A stretch of 59,603 bases of DNA. It comes from Muribaculaceae bacterium Isolate-002 (NCI). Lineage in GTDB: Bacteria; Bacteroidota; Bacteroidia; Bacteroidales; Muribaculaceae. Shown in pieces: positions 46,521 to 56,541 of the stretch. The notes under the pieces were generated by a model. That model searched no databases. It saw nothing but the letters and a program-made list of their open reading frames with translations, and was not told the DNA's origin. The stretch's first letter is position 1. Every line of letters begins with the position of its first letter. The stretch covers positions 1-59,603 of the forward strand of contig SCEG01000013.1 in assembly GCA_004102805.1 (NCBI GenBank), read 5' to 3'. The translations under genes and the position numbers were made by a program.

Positions 46521-47720
46521 ATGCGTTATGTCTGGTCGCTAATATTAATTATGAGTGCAGTTTCAACTTTAGCTGAAACTGTAGATGCGGATACCTTGTT
46601 TTCTGTAAATCAATCTGAAGTGGCTTGCACGAGCGTGGCGTCGGATGCAGATACAATCTATACCCCCAAGCAGAATATCATACAGAAAATCATTAGATAT
46701 TTTGATGATTCAAACAAGCCGCCGTCCGATAAAAAAATAGACTTCAGCCTGATCGGCGGCCCGGCTTATTCAAGCGACACAAAGTTGTCGCTTGGCATCT
46801 TGGGCGCGGCGCTATATACAGCCGGCAACAATAGCTCGACTACTTCCCAATCCAATGCTACGCTTTATACTGAGTTTTCAATTACAGGATATTATAATGT
46901 AGGCATTCGTGGCACTCATTTTACTCCGTACGACAGCTGGCGTTTCAATTATAAAATGTCATTCAGTTCTATGCCTACTTATTTCTGGGGTATTGGATTT
47001 GACTCCGCCAGGCAGAACGACAATAAAACCAAATATCTTCAGCTTAACGCGGAAGTAAAGGCATCATTTGACTATAGCCTACCGGGAAATTGTTATGTCG
47101 GCCCGGCTTTGCATTTTAATTATACCAGAGCTAAGAATGCTGAAGATTATGCATTGTGGAACAACGAGCATCTGAGCACATTTAACTATGGCGTGGGTGT
47201 TAATCTCTATCATGACTCGCGTGACTGCCTGACAGCTCCGCATCGTGGATGGTATATAGGTCTTGAGCAGCGTTTCTATCCCCGCTTCCTTTCAAATAAA
47301 GATGCGTTTTCAAGTACAGATGTTACAATATGCCGATATTTTGGAGCATGGCGCGATGCTATTGTGGCAATTGACGTGCATGGACTGTTTACATACGGAA
47401 ATACACCGTGGAGCATGTTAGCTTCAGTAGGAGGCAGTCGAACCATGAGAGGTTATTACGAGGGGCGATATCGCGATAAAAATGCAGTGGATGTCACAGT
47501 GGAGTTGCGCCAGCATATATGGCATAGAAACAGTGCGGTCGTGTGGGTTGGAGCCGGCAGTGTTTTCCCTGAATTTAAAAATTTGCAGTCGCGGGAAATT
47601 TTGCCTAACTTTGGCGTCGGTTATCGTTGGGAATTTAAAAAAAATGTCAATGTGCGACTTGATTTCGGTCTCGGGAAGGGTGAGTCTGGCATTGTATTCA
47701 ATCTAAATGAAGCATTCTGA
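46521..47720 (+). CDS. Omp85/BamA-like outer-membrane barrel protein without POTRA domains
   Basis: At 399 residues from ATG 46521 (an in-frame start at 46497 overlaps the promoter). A signal peptide (YVWSLILIMSAVSTLAE) is followed by a short linker and a bacterial-surface-antigen barrel with the Omp85 motif region (GGSRTMRGYYEGRYRDKN) and repeated aromatic strands. No POTRA repeats are seen, so it is a small stand-alone barrel of unknown cargo. The C-terminus LNEAF ends in Phe. Confidence 0.85.
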   Translation: MRYVWSLILIMSAVSTLAETVDADTLFSVNQSEVACTSVASDADTIYTPKQNIIQKIIRYFDDSNKPPSDKKIDFSLIGGPAYSSDTKLSLGILGAALYTAGNNSSTTSQSNATLYTEFSITGYYNVGIRGTHFTPYDSWRFNYKMSFSSMPTYFWGIGFDSARQNDNKTKYLQLNAEVKASFDYSLPGNCYVGPALHFNYTRAKNAEDYALWNNEHLSTFNYGVGVNLYHDSRDCLTAPHRGWYIGLEQRFYPRFLSNKDAFSSTDVTICRYFGAWRDAIVAIDVHGLFTYGNTPWSMLASVGGSRTMRGYYEGRYRDKNAVDVTVELRQHIWHRNSAVVWVGAGSVFPEFKNLQSREILPNFGVGYRWEFKKNVNVRLDFGLGKGESGIVFNLNEAF

Positions 47721-47834
47721 AATGATAACCTGCTATGCAACTAATGGGCGCCGGCAATCTGATGCCGTATATAATGTCTGATACTAAGCACTGACCAACT
47801 GATATAATAAGTTTAAAATTTCAATAAAACACCA

Positions 47835-49523
47835 ATGAACCGTTACGGTAAAGCAATAAAACGTTTTTTTGCCAATATAAATATACTTGCAGTTATCTTC
47901 CCGTTGCTGATGATTGTTCCGAATATACTGCTTGATATTACCGAGTCAATGTCATTTCTGGCAAAAACGGCAAATATATTAGTGCCGTTGTCGCTTTATT
48001 GTCTGCTGATGAGCGTGCGTAAAAATGCCGGGGTCACTGTGTTGTGGCTGATTGTGTTTATGGTGATGAATAGCTTTCAGATTGTAGTGTTGTATCTGTT
48101 TGGAGAGTCTATAATCGCAATAGATATGCTTATCAATTGCGTGACTACCAATTCATCTGAAGCCGGGGAACTGTTGTCTAATCTTGCGTTGCCGATTGTT
48201 ATAAGCGCCGTATTATATCTTCCGATGATTGCATGGGGAGCATACAGTGCGGTTTGCAGACTTAAAACCTCGATTAAATTCAGAATTATGTCGCGCCGAT
48301 ATGGACTTGTAGGTCTTGCTGCGGGCATTATCCTGTCGTCAATTGCCATGCTGGTATCCAAAGACTTTAATCCGGCCAGACATATATATCCTCTGAATGT
48401 GGTGTCGAATATTGTGACAGCGCTGCATCGTACATATCAAAGCGCACATTATCATGACACCTCCGAGAGTTTCTGCTATGACGCTGTCGATACTCATGCC
48501 GAATCTCAGGATGAAATATATGTGCTTGTCATAGGGGAGACGTCGCGTGCTGTCAACTGGGAACTTTTCGGGTACGAGCGTCCGACCAATCCACGATTGT
48601 CAAAACGCAACAATCTGATAACATTTCCAAGAGCTGTTTCGCAATCCAATACCACGCACAAATGTGTGCCTATGATGCTCACCCATACCACTCCCCTGTC
48701 GTTCGATTCCATAATGTACAGGAAAAGCATTATCGCTGCATTCAAGGAAGCTGGCTATGCCACCGCAGTCTTTTCAAATCAGGCTAAAAACCATTCATAT
48801 ACCCAATATTTTTCAGAAGAGGCCGACGTGGTAAAATATCTTGAGGGAGCAGACCACTATGATCATAATCTGGTGGGATTGTTGCGGCAAAATCTTTCTG
48901 AAAACAAAGGCAGAAAGCGTTTTGTCTTATTGCATACCTACGGGTCTCATTTTTATTATAACGAACGGTATCCTAAAGAAATGTCATATTTCAAGCCTGA
49001 TGATGCCACGCAGGCAAACATCCGCCATCGGTCTCAGTTGCTGAATGCGTATGATAATGCTATCCGCTACACAGACGGCGTTCTTGATGATATAATAGCT
49101 GAACTTGATGCTACGGGAGCCAAGGCTGTAATGATTTATACTTCAGATCATGGAGAAGATATATTTGATGATGAGCGTGGACGTTTCCTGCATGCCTCTC
49201 CTGTGCCCACCTATTATCAATTGCATGTGCCTTTGATTGTCTGGATCTCCGAAGAATATGACAAGGCATATCCGGAGGTGAGACAATATCTGTCAGCCAA
49301 TAAGGATATGTATGTCGCACCATCGCAGTCTGTATTCCATACACTTCTTCAGATGAGTGGTCTTGATACTCCTTATCTGGATGAAACTCAATCGATGGCG
49401 TCGTTTGACTACGTATCGCCCGCACCTCTTTATCTTAACGACTATAATGAAGGGCAGCCGCTACGTGATTCGGGTATAAAGACTCATGATGTGGAGAAGT
49501 TTAAAGAAATAGGCATCCTGTAA
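47835..49523 (+). CDS. EptA-like phosphoethanolamine transferase (sulfatase family)
   Basis: At 562 residues it has about five N-terminal membrane helices (1-170) and a periplasmic alkaline-phosphatase-fold domain. The catalytic threonine lies in QSNTTHKCVP near residue 272 and the zinc site includes YTSDHGED near 436 and FLHASPVPTYYQ. Family members add phosphoethanolamine to lipid A and can change polymyxin susceptibility; the exact target here is unproven. Confidence 0.9.
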   Translation: MNRYGKAIKRFFANINILAVIFPLLMIVPNILLDITESMSFLAKTANILVPLSLYCLLMSVRKNAGVTVLWLIVFMVMNSFQIVVLYLFGESIIAIDMLINCVTTNSSEAGELLSNLALPIVISAVLYLPMIAWGAYSAVCRLKTSIKFRIMSRRYGLVGLAAGIILSSIAMLVSKDFNPARHIYPLNVVSNIVTALHRTYQSAHYHDTSESFCYDAVDTHAESQDEIYVLVIGETSRAVNWELFGYERPTNPRLSKRNNLITFPRAVSQSNTTHKCVPMMLTHTTPLSFDSIMYRKSIIAAFKEAGYATAVFSNQAKNHSYTQYFSEEADVVKYLEGADHYDHNLVGLLRQNLSENKGRKRFVLLHTYGSHFYYNERYPKEMSYFKPDDATQANIRHRSQLLNAYDNAIRYTDGVLDDIIAELDATGAKAVMIYTSDHGEDIFDDERGRFLHASPVPTYYQLHVPLIVWISEEYDKAYPEVRQYLSANKDMYVAPSQSVFHTLLQMSGLDTPYLDETQSMASFDYVSPAPLYLNDYNEGQPLRDSGIKTHDVEKFKEIGIL

Positions 49524-49572
49524 AAGTTTGATGATATTAATTTGTTGGCAATCTTTAAAACTGCCGCAAAAT

Positions 49573-49674
49573 AAAAGTTTTCCAAAACAAAATGCTAAAT
49601 TGTTTATAATTAACATTTTAACGCATCAACGTTACTTGCAAAGTTTCCCAAAATAAAAATCTCGGAAAACTTTT
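49573..49674. repeat. Repeated GCAAAAGTTTTCC-like motif upstream of nrdD
   Basis: The 294-bp gap holds no gene. AAAAGTTTTCC (49573-49583) and its exact inverse GGAAAACTTTT (49664-49674) flank a third related copy GCAAAGTTTCCC (49638-49649). All lie upstream of the nrdD promoter and may be regulator-binding sites. Confidence 0.4.
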
Positions 49675-49686
49675 GCGCATAAAAGT

Positions 49687-49717
49687 TGCAGCTTTGGGAT
49701 AAGTTTTATAGCTTTGC
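49687..49717 (+). promoter_or_regulatory. nrdD promoter
   Basis: TTG (49687-49689), a 20-bp spacer and TAGCTTTG (49710-49717) give a leader of about 95 nt. Confidence 0.6.
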
Positions 49718-49817
49718 AATGTTTTTGGCTAATCAATCAACGGTTGGCCGTATATCGTACCTTATCTACGTACTTTTTCACTTCAAACAGTAAGGAAAAC
49801 AAATAAACAGCAAAGCA

Positions 49818-52025
49818 ATGATACAAACCGTACTCAAACGCGATGGTCGCGTAGTGGGCTATAATGAAGAAAAAATTAAAGCCGCAATCCGTAAAGCCAT
49901 GCTTCAGACCGAACTTGGCGAAGATGAGGCATTGATTCACAAGATTGCCGACCGCATCGGCATTACCGGTAAGGAACAGATGTCGGTCGAAGAAATACAG
50001 GATAAGGTCGAGGTCGAGCTCATGAAGAGCCCGCGCAAGGAGGTGGCAAAACGCTATATCGCTTATCGCGACAAGCGTTCAATTGCCCGCAGGGCAAAGA
50101 CTCGCGATATGTTCCTTGAAATCATAGAGGCCAAAAACAATGATATAACTCGCGAGAACGCCAATATGAATACTGACTCTCCGGCCGGTATGATGATGAA
50201 ATTTGCCAGCGAGACAACCAAGCCTTTTGTCGACGACTATCTGTTGTCAGAAGAAGCCCGCGACGCGGTAAAAAACGGATATCTCCACATCCACGACAAA
50301 GACTACTACCCCACCAAAAGTCTTACTTGCGTGCAGCATCCGCTTGACCGTATCCTTAAGTCAGGGTTTATTGCCGGACATGGCGAGTCGCGTCCGGCAA
50401 AACGTATCGAGACCGCATCGATAATCGGATGCATATCTCTTGAGACAGCACAGAATGAGATGCATGGCGGTCAGGCGATACCGGCATTTGACTTTTATCT
50501 CGCTCCCTACGTGCGCTCTTCTTATATTGAGGAAGTGAAATGTATTGAAAATCTTGCAGGAGAAGATTATTCAGAACTGTATGATGCAGAAATTGAAGAC
50601 TTCATAAAGCGGCCTCTTGACGGACTGCAAGGCAAAGAGCGTGCGCGGCAGCATGCAATCAACCGCACTGTCGGCCGCGTGCATCAGGCTATGGAAGCAT
50701 TCATTCATAACATGAATACAATTCATTCGCGCGGCGGCAATCAAGTGGTGTTCTCATCTATTAACTATGGCACGGACACCTCTGCTGAAGGTCGATGCAT
50801 CATTCGCGAGCTGCTGCAATCTACATACGAAGGTGTTGGTAATGGCGCAACTGCGATTTTCCCCATACAGATCTGGAAGAAAAAACGCGGAGTCAATTAT
50901 CTACCGGAGGATCGGAATTATGACCTTTATCAGCAGGCATGCAAAGTGACAGCCCGCCGTTTTTTCCCCAACTTCGTAAACCTCGATGCCACATTCAATG
51001 TTCATGAAAAATGGAACGCTGACGACCCGCGCCGCTATCAGTATGAAGTAGCGACGATGGGTTGCCGCACGCGTGTGTTTGAGAACCGTTACGGCGAAAA
51101 AACATCAATCGGTCGTGGAAACATCTCATTCTCCACAATAAATATTGTGCGTATAGCCATTGAGTGCATGCAGATAATGGATCCTGAGGAACGTATCGCG
51201 CGTTTCTTCTCAAAACTTGATGAAGTGCTTGAGATAACAGCTCGTCAGCTTAACGACCGTTATAATTTTCAGAAAACCGCACTCGCAAAACAGTTCCCGT
51301 TGCTGATGTCACGCCTTTGGAACGGAACAGAAGATCTAAAGCCTAACGACACAATAGAGTCGGTAATCAACCAGGGCACTCTCGGAATCGGGTTTATCGG
51401 ATTGGCAGAATGTCTCGTTGCATTGACCGGCAAGCATCATGGAGAATCGAACGATGCCCAGAAACTCGGATTGCGCATTGTCTCGCACATGCGCAGCAAG
51501 GCCAACGAATTTTCAGAGCGATACAGTCATAATTTCTCAGTACTCGCCACTCCGGCCGAAGGCCTTTCCGGCAAATTCACCACAAAAGACCGCAAGACAT
51601 TCGGTGTCATTCCCGGCATAACCGATAAAATATATTATACCAATTCAAACCATGTTCCGGTCTATTATCATTGCTCCCCTAGAAAGAAAGCGCAGATTGA
51701 AGCCCCATATCATGAACTTACCCGTGGAGGTCACATATTCTATGTGGAAATAGATGGTGACGCAACACACAATCCGCAGGCTATCGATGATATTGTAGCA
51801 CTCATGGATCAGTACAATATCGGCTATTGCTCGGTAAACCACAACCGCAACCGTTGTATGGACTGCGGCTATGAGGATGCACAGGACAGCCTTGACAAAT
51901 GTCCGAAGTGTAATTCTTCGAATATCGACAAACTGCAGCGTATCACCGGATATCTTGTCGGTACAACCGACCGTTGGAACAAGGCAAAACTGGCCGAACT
52001 GAATGACCGTGTGGTTCACAAATAA
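49818..52025 (+). CDS. nrdD: Anaerobic ribonucleoside-triphosphate reductase
   Basis: It makes deoxynucleotides without oxygen via a glycyl radical. At 735 residues it has an N-terminal ATP-cone (VLKRDGRVVGYNEEKIKAAI, 1-95), the class III core, a C-terminal Cys4 zinc site (CMDCGYEDAQ and CPKCNSSN) and the radical-bearing RITGYLVGT. It is followed by its activase nrdG. Confidence 0.97.
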   Translation: MIQTVLKRDGRVVGYNEEKIKAAIRKAMLQTELGEDEALIHKIADRIGITGKEQMSVEEIQDKVEVELMKSPRKEVAKRYIAYRDKRSIARRAKTRDMFLEIIEAKNNDITRENANMNTDSPAGMMMKFASETTKPFVDDYLLSEEARDAVKNGYLHIHDKDYYPTKSLTCVQHPLDRILKSGFIAGHGESRPAKRIETASIIGCISLETAQNEMHGGQAIPAFDFYLAPYVRSSYIEEVKCIENLAGEDYSELYDAEIEDFIKRPLDGLQGKERARQHAINRTVGRVHQAMEAFIHNMNTIHSRGGNQVVFSSINYGTDTSAEGRCIIRELLQSTYEGVGNGATAIFPIQIWKKKRGVNYLPEDRNYDLYQQACKVTARRFFPNFVNLDATFNVHEKWNADDPRRYQYEVATMGCRTRVFENRYGEKTSIGRGNISFSTINIVRIAIECMQIMDPEERIARFFSKLDEVLEITARQLNDRYNFQKTALAKQFPLLMSRLWNGTEDLKPNDTIESVINQGTLGIGFIGLAECLVALTGKHHGESNDAQKLGLRIVSHMRSKANEFSERYSHNFSVLATPAEGLSGKFTTKDRKTFGVIPGITDKIYYTNSNHVPVYYHCSPRKKAQIEAPYHELTRGGHIFYVEIDGDATHNPQAIDDIVALMDQYNIGYCSVNHNRNRCMDCGYEDAQDSLDKCPKCNSSNIDKLQRITGYLVGTTDRWNKAKLAELNDRVVHK

Positions 52026-52041
52026 AATCACGTCACATTTC

Positions 52042-52075
52042 AACTGCCGGATACCTCTTCTGATATCCGGCAGTT
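52042..52075 (+). terminator. Hairpin between nrdD and nrdG
   Basis: A 12-bp perfect stem (AACTGCCGGATA / TATCCGGCAGTT) with a 10-nt loop and a short T-run sits 15 bp before nrdG. It could lower nrdG expression relative to nrdD. Confidence 0.6.
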
Positions 52076-52089
52076 TATTATGAATATAT

Positions 52090-52584
52090 ATGGAAGAATC
52101 AATAATACGTGTAATTGACATCGTCCCAGGCACCTCAGTTGACGGTCCGGGATTGCGTACGTCGATCTACGTCGCAGGATGTCGTCACAGATGCGCCGGA
52201 TGTCATAATCCGCAGACATGGGACTTTTCGCAAGGTGTCGAGATGACTGTCTCCGACATAATGGAAGTCATAGAAGAAAATGGTTTCAACGTGACCCTGA
52301 CCGGTGGAGATCCGTTATATTCTTTGCCGGCAATAACGCCGCTTGTCATTGCGGTTGCAAAAGCCGGATATACGATATGGCTATACACCGGTTTTACATA
52401 CAGCCGCCTGTTGGAGTTACCCGGGATTGAAAAAATACTTCCATATATAGAGGCAATCGTCGACGGACCGTTTGAGGCGGACAAGCGCGATGCGTCACTT
52501 CACTTCCGAGGTTCGTCTAACCAGCGTATAATTGATGTGAAAAAATCGCTGGCCTCCGGCGAAGTCGTAACGTTTGAGTATTGA
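52090..52584 (+). CDS. nrdG: Anaerobic ribonucleotide reductase activating protein
   Basis: A radical-SAM activase of 164 residues that makes the glycyl radical of NrdD. The CxxxCxxC motif is Cys31, Cys35, Cys38 (CRHRCAGC), and TLTGGDPLY is the SAM-binding glycine motif. It is followed 6 bp later by the CYTH gene. Confidence 0.96.
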   Translation: MEESIIRVIDIVPGTSVDGPGLRTSIYVAGCRHRCAGCHNPQTWDFSQGVEMTVSDIMEVIEENGFNVTLTGGDPLYSLPAITPLVIAVAKAGYTIWLYTGFTYSRLLELPGIEKILPYIEAIVDGPFEADKRDASLHFRGSSNQRIIDVKKSLASGEVVTFEY

Positions 52585-52590
52585 TGAGAG

Positions 52591-53091
52591 ATGGCACTTG
52601 AAATAGAACGAAAATTTATAGTCACAGACAGTTCATACAAGAGACTGGCAAAAGGGGAAAAACATATAGTACAGGCATATCTGTCGACAACCCCTGATGC
52701 TACAGTCAGATTGCGCATCATTGATGACCGCGCATTCATTACAGTCAAAAGCCGCAATGCGGGATGTTGCCGGAATGAATGGGAATACGGCATACCGGTT
52801 GCAGATGCAACGGAAATGATTACATCCTGCAATATCGCCGAAGTGATAGAAAAGACACGTCACTATGTTGAATATGCGGGCCGGCTCTGGGAAATAGATG
52901 AATTTGCAGGTCGACTTGACGGGCTTGTCGTAGCTGAAATAGAATTGTCGCATTCTGACGAGACATTCGAGTTGCCACCGTTCGTAGGAACAGAAGTCAC
53001 CGGCGACAGCCGTTACTATAATTCCATGCTTGTCTCACTCTCCTACCCGTTTGACAGAGAGCAGACAAAACAGGCCGCCATGCATGTCTGA
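52591..53091 (+). CDS. CYTH-domain protein (triphosphate tunnel metalloenzyme)
   Basis: At 166 residues it opens with the CYTH signature EIERKF (4-9, ExExK type), followed by alternating charged strands (VRLRIID, ITVKSRN) and IDEFAGRLDGLVVAEIEL. Such enzymes hydrolyse inorganic triphosphate or act as adenylate cyclases; which applies cannot be read here. It begins 6 bp after nrdG. Confidence 0.9.
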   Translation: MALEIERKFIVTDSSYKRLAKGEKHIVQAYLSTTPDATVRLRIIDDRAFITVKSRNAGCCRNEWEYGIPVADATEMITSCNIAEVIEKTRHYVEYAGRLWEIDEFAGRLDGLVVAEIELSHSDETFELPPFVGTEVTGDSRYYNSMLVSLSYPFDREQTKQAAMHV

Positions 53092-53134
53092 GGGTCTGCT
53101 GACCGCCTGTTTTACCAAATTATCTATATATTTC

Positions 53135-55291
53135 TTACTTATTTGTGCGTGATGATTGGGTTTCTTTTGAATCACGCCATACCCGGTTTACCTTGTCTCC
53201 GCCGAAATTATAGGTTATGCCGAATAATAGCTGAGCCTGATGTGAATCAAATTTCTGATAGAGGGTGAAGTCGTTAAACTGCTGTTTTGAGCGGGATTTG
53301 TTCCATCCGAAAATATCGTTTGCTGCAAGTCGCAGATTCAGTCGGTTGTTGAGTAATGAATACCTCAGAGTAAGGCTCAACAACTGTAACTCTTTATATT
53401 CCGTCATGCTGTCCTGCCACGGAAAATAATGCGAGAATCGGGCATTTAAAATGAAATTTTTCTGACGATTGAGCATCCAGTTTCCGCTGATTTCAAGTTT
53501 CCCCGACCAGTCATTGACAGATGACGCTGCAAATAGAGCTTTGTTGCTGTGCGCGTAACTGTGGAATACCTCTCCGCCGACCGTCATCTCCCACCATTTA
53601 AATATGTTGCAACGGTAACTGGCGTACATGCCGGTTTTGTTGGTCGTCATGCAGTTAAAAGGAATTGTGCTTTTGACTCCATCATTGTCAAAATGGCGTA
53701 TGTGACCTATTGCATCTTTGGCAAAGGAAGTATAAAGCACTGCATACAATCCGCCGAGCCCGTAATAATTGATTTCCGCATTATGATATAATGTCGGTTT
53801 GAGTTCCGGATTTCCTGATGCATAATCATCGCTGGCGGAATAATATCTGAATGGATTGAGATCCCAGAAATTCGGCCTCCCCATTCCCATCGAGTAACTG
53901 AGATTGAACGAGCCGATGTTCCCATTATTCCATGAAATGTTAAGTGTCGGGAAAAGCTTACCATAATTGTCCTTATCTGATTGGCCGTTGGAGCGAAGAA
54001 AACTTTTTGTCCATGTATATTCATATCTAAGCCCGAGTTTTCCATGAAAATTTCCCCAAAGTTTTCTTGCCGCTGACAGATATATCGCACCGATTTGCTC
54101 GCTATAATCAAAGTCATTAGATATGTCGTAGCCGGCTGCCGGCAGGTGATTACTGTAATTTCTTACATCAAGCGTCGACTTGTTGCGGATATCCGTATAC
54201 GCAATTCCTGTTTCAATTTCAGCCCATTTGTATGGTAGTTTGAAATCCGCTTTGCCGCTGTGAAATGTATAATCGATAGCTCCATTTTCCGTTATTCCGA
54301 TTTCGGGTAAGTCCGGAGCGTCATAAAGTGTGGACACTGTCGAGTTGCTTGGATTGTGCTTTCTGAAAAGATTGTATGTGAGTTGTAGCAGCTCGCCGTT
54401 ATGTCCGAATTTCCAATCATAAAATGCGGTTAGATTAATCGCGTTGACCGGTTTCTCAGTTGCCGTGGAGTGTGAAGATGATGTGTAGGCAGAGTAGTCG
54501 GTATGATTATCGCGTCTGCCTGACATATTGTCATATTTGTAGTTTACGATTACTCCGGCATTCATCGTTCCTGAAAATTTATATCGGAACATCGTATTGA
54601 ATCCGGCATTGAAATTGTGTATGTCAGTGCGGGTTTCAGATAATCTTGAATAATTGTCAAATCGATAATCGGCCGTCAGGTCATTCACGCCTTTATAATC
54701 CCACATATTGGCATCGAATGACATCTCGATGCGACGTGTCGTGTGGTTGATGCTGCCGCTTAGATATTCACTGAATTTATCACCTTTGCTGAGTGATCCG
54801 TATACGCTTCCCCTTGTGCCGAGAGTCTCATCTTTCGTGGTAATAGAGAGATAAACAGCATTCGGCTCCGCTGCATACCTTGATGGTGGTGTCGCAAGCA
54901 TCTCTATTTTTTCTATATTTTCGGCTGGTATTGCCCGTAGCCTTGTCATCATCGCGTCATTGTCAAGTTCCATCAATATCCCATCTATAATATAACGGAC
55001 ATTCCCCTTTCCGGCGACCTTTACAGACCCGTTTTCTACCGATACTCGTGGAATACGGTCAAGCAACGACATTCCGTCAAGTCCTGCGCAGTAAGGGTCA
55101 TTCTTGACAAGATATATGAGTTTCCCCTCTTGTTGTTTGATGACTGGGCGTTGTGCTACAATTACTACTTCGTCAAGTTGCAATTGGCGTTCCCATTCTG
55201 TGGCAATCGAATCCGTAACGTGGGTTTCCTGTTGTGCGGCGGCATTTGTAGCTAAAAAGACGCACATAATGCCTGAAAATAACATTTTCAT
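53135..55291 (-). CDS. TonB-dependent-receptor-like outer-membrane protein
   Basis: From ATG 55291 the product is 718 residues; a start at 55324 would lengthen the signal. A signal peptide (MLFSGIMCVFLATNAAAQ) is followed by a plug domain (LDEVVIVAQRPVIKQQEGKL, then SVKVAGKGNVRYIIDGILM) and a large outer-membrane barrel. It has no carboxypeptidase-D repeat or SusD partner. It follows the M56 peptidase and blaI, so it is probably controlled with them; similar barrels often sit with BlaR1-like peptidases in Bacteroidales. Confidence 0.88.
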   Translation of the reverse strand: MKMLFSGIMCVFLATNAAAQQETHVTDSIATEWERQLQLDEVVIVAQRPVIKQQEGKLIYLVKNDPYCAGLDGMSLLDRIPRVSVENGSVKVAGKGNVRYIIDGILMELDNDAMMTRLRAIPAENIEKIEMLATPPSRYAAEPNAVYLSITTKDETLGTRGSVYGSLSKGDKFSEYLSGSINHTTRRIEMSFDANMWDYKGVNDLTADYRFDNYSRLSETRTDIHNFNAGFNTMFRYKFSGTMNAGVIVNYKYDNMSGRRDNHTDYSAYTSSSHSTATEKPVNAINLTAFYDWKFGHNGELLQLTYNLFRKHNPSNSTVSTLYDAPDLPEIGITENGAIDYTFHSGKADFKLPYKWAEIETGIAYTDIRNKSTLDVRNYSNHLPAAGYDISNDFDYSEQIGAIYLSAARKLWGNFHGKLGLRYEYTWTKSFLRSNGQSDKDNYGKLFPTLNISWNNGNIGSFNLSYSMGMGRPNFWDLNPFRYYSASDDYASGNPELKPTLYHNAEINYYGLGGLYAVLYTSFAKDAIGHIRHFDNDGVKSTIPFNCMTTNKTGMYASYRCNIFKWWEMTVGGEVFHSYAHSNKALFAASSVNDWSGKLEISGNWMLNRQKNFILNARFSHYFPWQDSMTEYKELQLLSLTLRYSLLNNRLNLRLAANDIFGWNKSRSKQQFNDFTLYQKFDSHQAQLLFGITYNFGGDKVNRVWRDSKETQSSRTNK

Positions 55292-55381
55292 AAGAAAGAT
55301 AGATGTTTTGATAAGGTACAGCAAGGGCTACCTTCTGTAAGAGCAAAAGGCTAATGCATTGTATCTTATGTTATTATTGAA

Positions 55382-56533
55382 TTATTTGGTTTTGATTACA
55401 AACCGATTGCTGCGGCTATCGCATAAGATGAATATTATATTGTCGGCACGTAACCGGCTAAGTTCGCTGCGGGAACTAAGATATCCGTTTATGTATATGC
55501 TCGGTTCAGGCGAATCACCCCTCTGCTCCATCTTGACGCTCGATAAATAACCATCAGATTTATAGCTGACAGAATGTGATATCGAACCTGTCTCTGATTG
55601 TTTGGTCTCGTATATGACCTCATTGACTGCAGATGATATGATTGCAGCATTATCAATCATGGAAAGCGTTTCGGCCAAAGCGGAGTTTCTCACCCCCAAA
55701 ACTACAAATACGGTAAGCGGCAACATCACAAATGCATAAAGTCGGCGAGAAGATTTGCTGTTTTCGGTCATCATCATTTGCAGCCTGGTTTTAAGGCGGC
55801 TGTGTGTCAGACTGTTGACGAAATTATTGAACGATGCTCCGACGCTGCTTCTCAGCAATAGCATCTGATATGCCTTTTCGTCATATCCTTTTCCGACTAC
55901 ATCTCTGTCGACCTCAAACTCATGTACATCCTGCACCTCCTTTTTCAGCAGATATGCTGCCGGATTATACCAATTTAATATCTCCATGATTTGAGCTACT
56001 GCAAGCTCCAGCCAATGGTGGTGGCGCAAATGACTCTTTTCATGTTCAACTATCATTGTTATATCTTCCTCAGGTATTGAGCTCGGGATGACAATATATC
56101 GTCCCCAACTGAATGGAGAACATTGCCTGTCAGTAATCACCATAGTGTAACTTTTATAACGGATATGAGCCCCATTCTTTATCAGATGCCGTATGCGCAG
56201 TGCAGAACGCATGTTAAGCGCAGCCGCCGCCATTACTCCGAGCAGGTATGTGACAGTGACAATCTCAGGCCACGTAGGTTCCGGTAAATCTGATAAAGAG
56301 TTCAGTTCAGTCTCTATTGTGGCAGCATGACTGATTGCTGTTGAATCACATTCCGAATTCGCTGTCAATAGGTTTAAGACAGGCAATGCAAGCATCGCCA
56401 ATGCATATCCCGCCATCAGCACCACGCGGTTGAAGCGGAAAAATGTGGTTGTGGCGAGAGTCCATTTGTATAGAAGATAGAACGTCGCCAGGATAAGCGC
56501 CACATAAAAAGAGTAAAGTGTGACAGTGCCCAT
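55382..56533 (-). CDS. M56-family (BlaR1-like) membrane peptidase without penicillin sensor
   Basis: At 383 residues it has four predicted membrane helices (about 5-25, 35-52, 90-108 and 270-290) and the zinc peptidase motif HEKSH near residue 163 with a downstream EFEVDRDVV. The C-terminal extracytoplasmic part is only about 90 residues, whereas real BlaR1 has a 260-residue penicillin-binding sensor. It must respond to another signal if it still cleaves the repressor. It starts 8 bp after the repressor gene. Confidence 0.88.
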   Translation of the reverse strand: MGTVTLYSFYVALILATFYLLYKWTLATTTFFRFNRVVLMAGYALAMLALPVLNLLTANSECDSTAISHAATIETELNSLSDLPEPTWPEIVTVTYLLGVMAAAALNMRSALRIRHLIKNGAHIRYKSYTMVITDRQCSPFSWGRYIVIPSSIPEEDITMIVEHEKSHLRHHHWLELAVAQIMEILNWYNPAAYLLKKEVQDVHEFEVDRDVVGKGYDEKAYQMLLLRSSVGASFNNFVNSLTHSRLKTRLQMMMTENSKSSRRLYAFVMLPLTVFVVLGVRNSALAETLSMIDNAAIISSAVNEVIYETKQSETGSISHSVSYKSDGYLSSVKMEQRGDSPEPSIYINGYLSSRSELSRLRADNIIFILCDSRSNRFVIKTK

Positions 56534-56541
56534 ATATCAAA

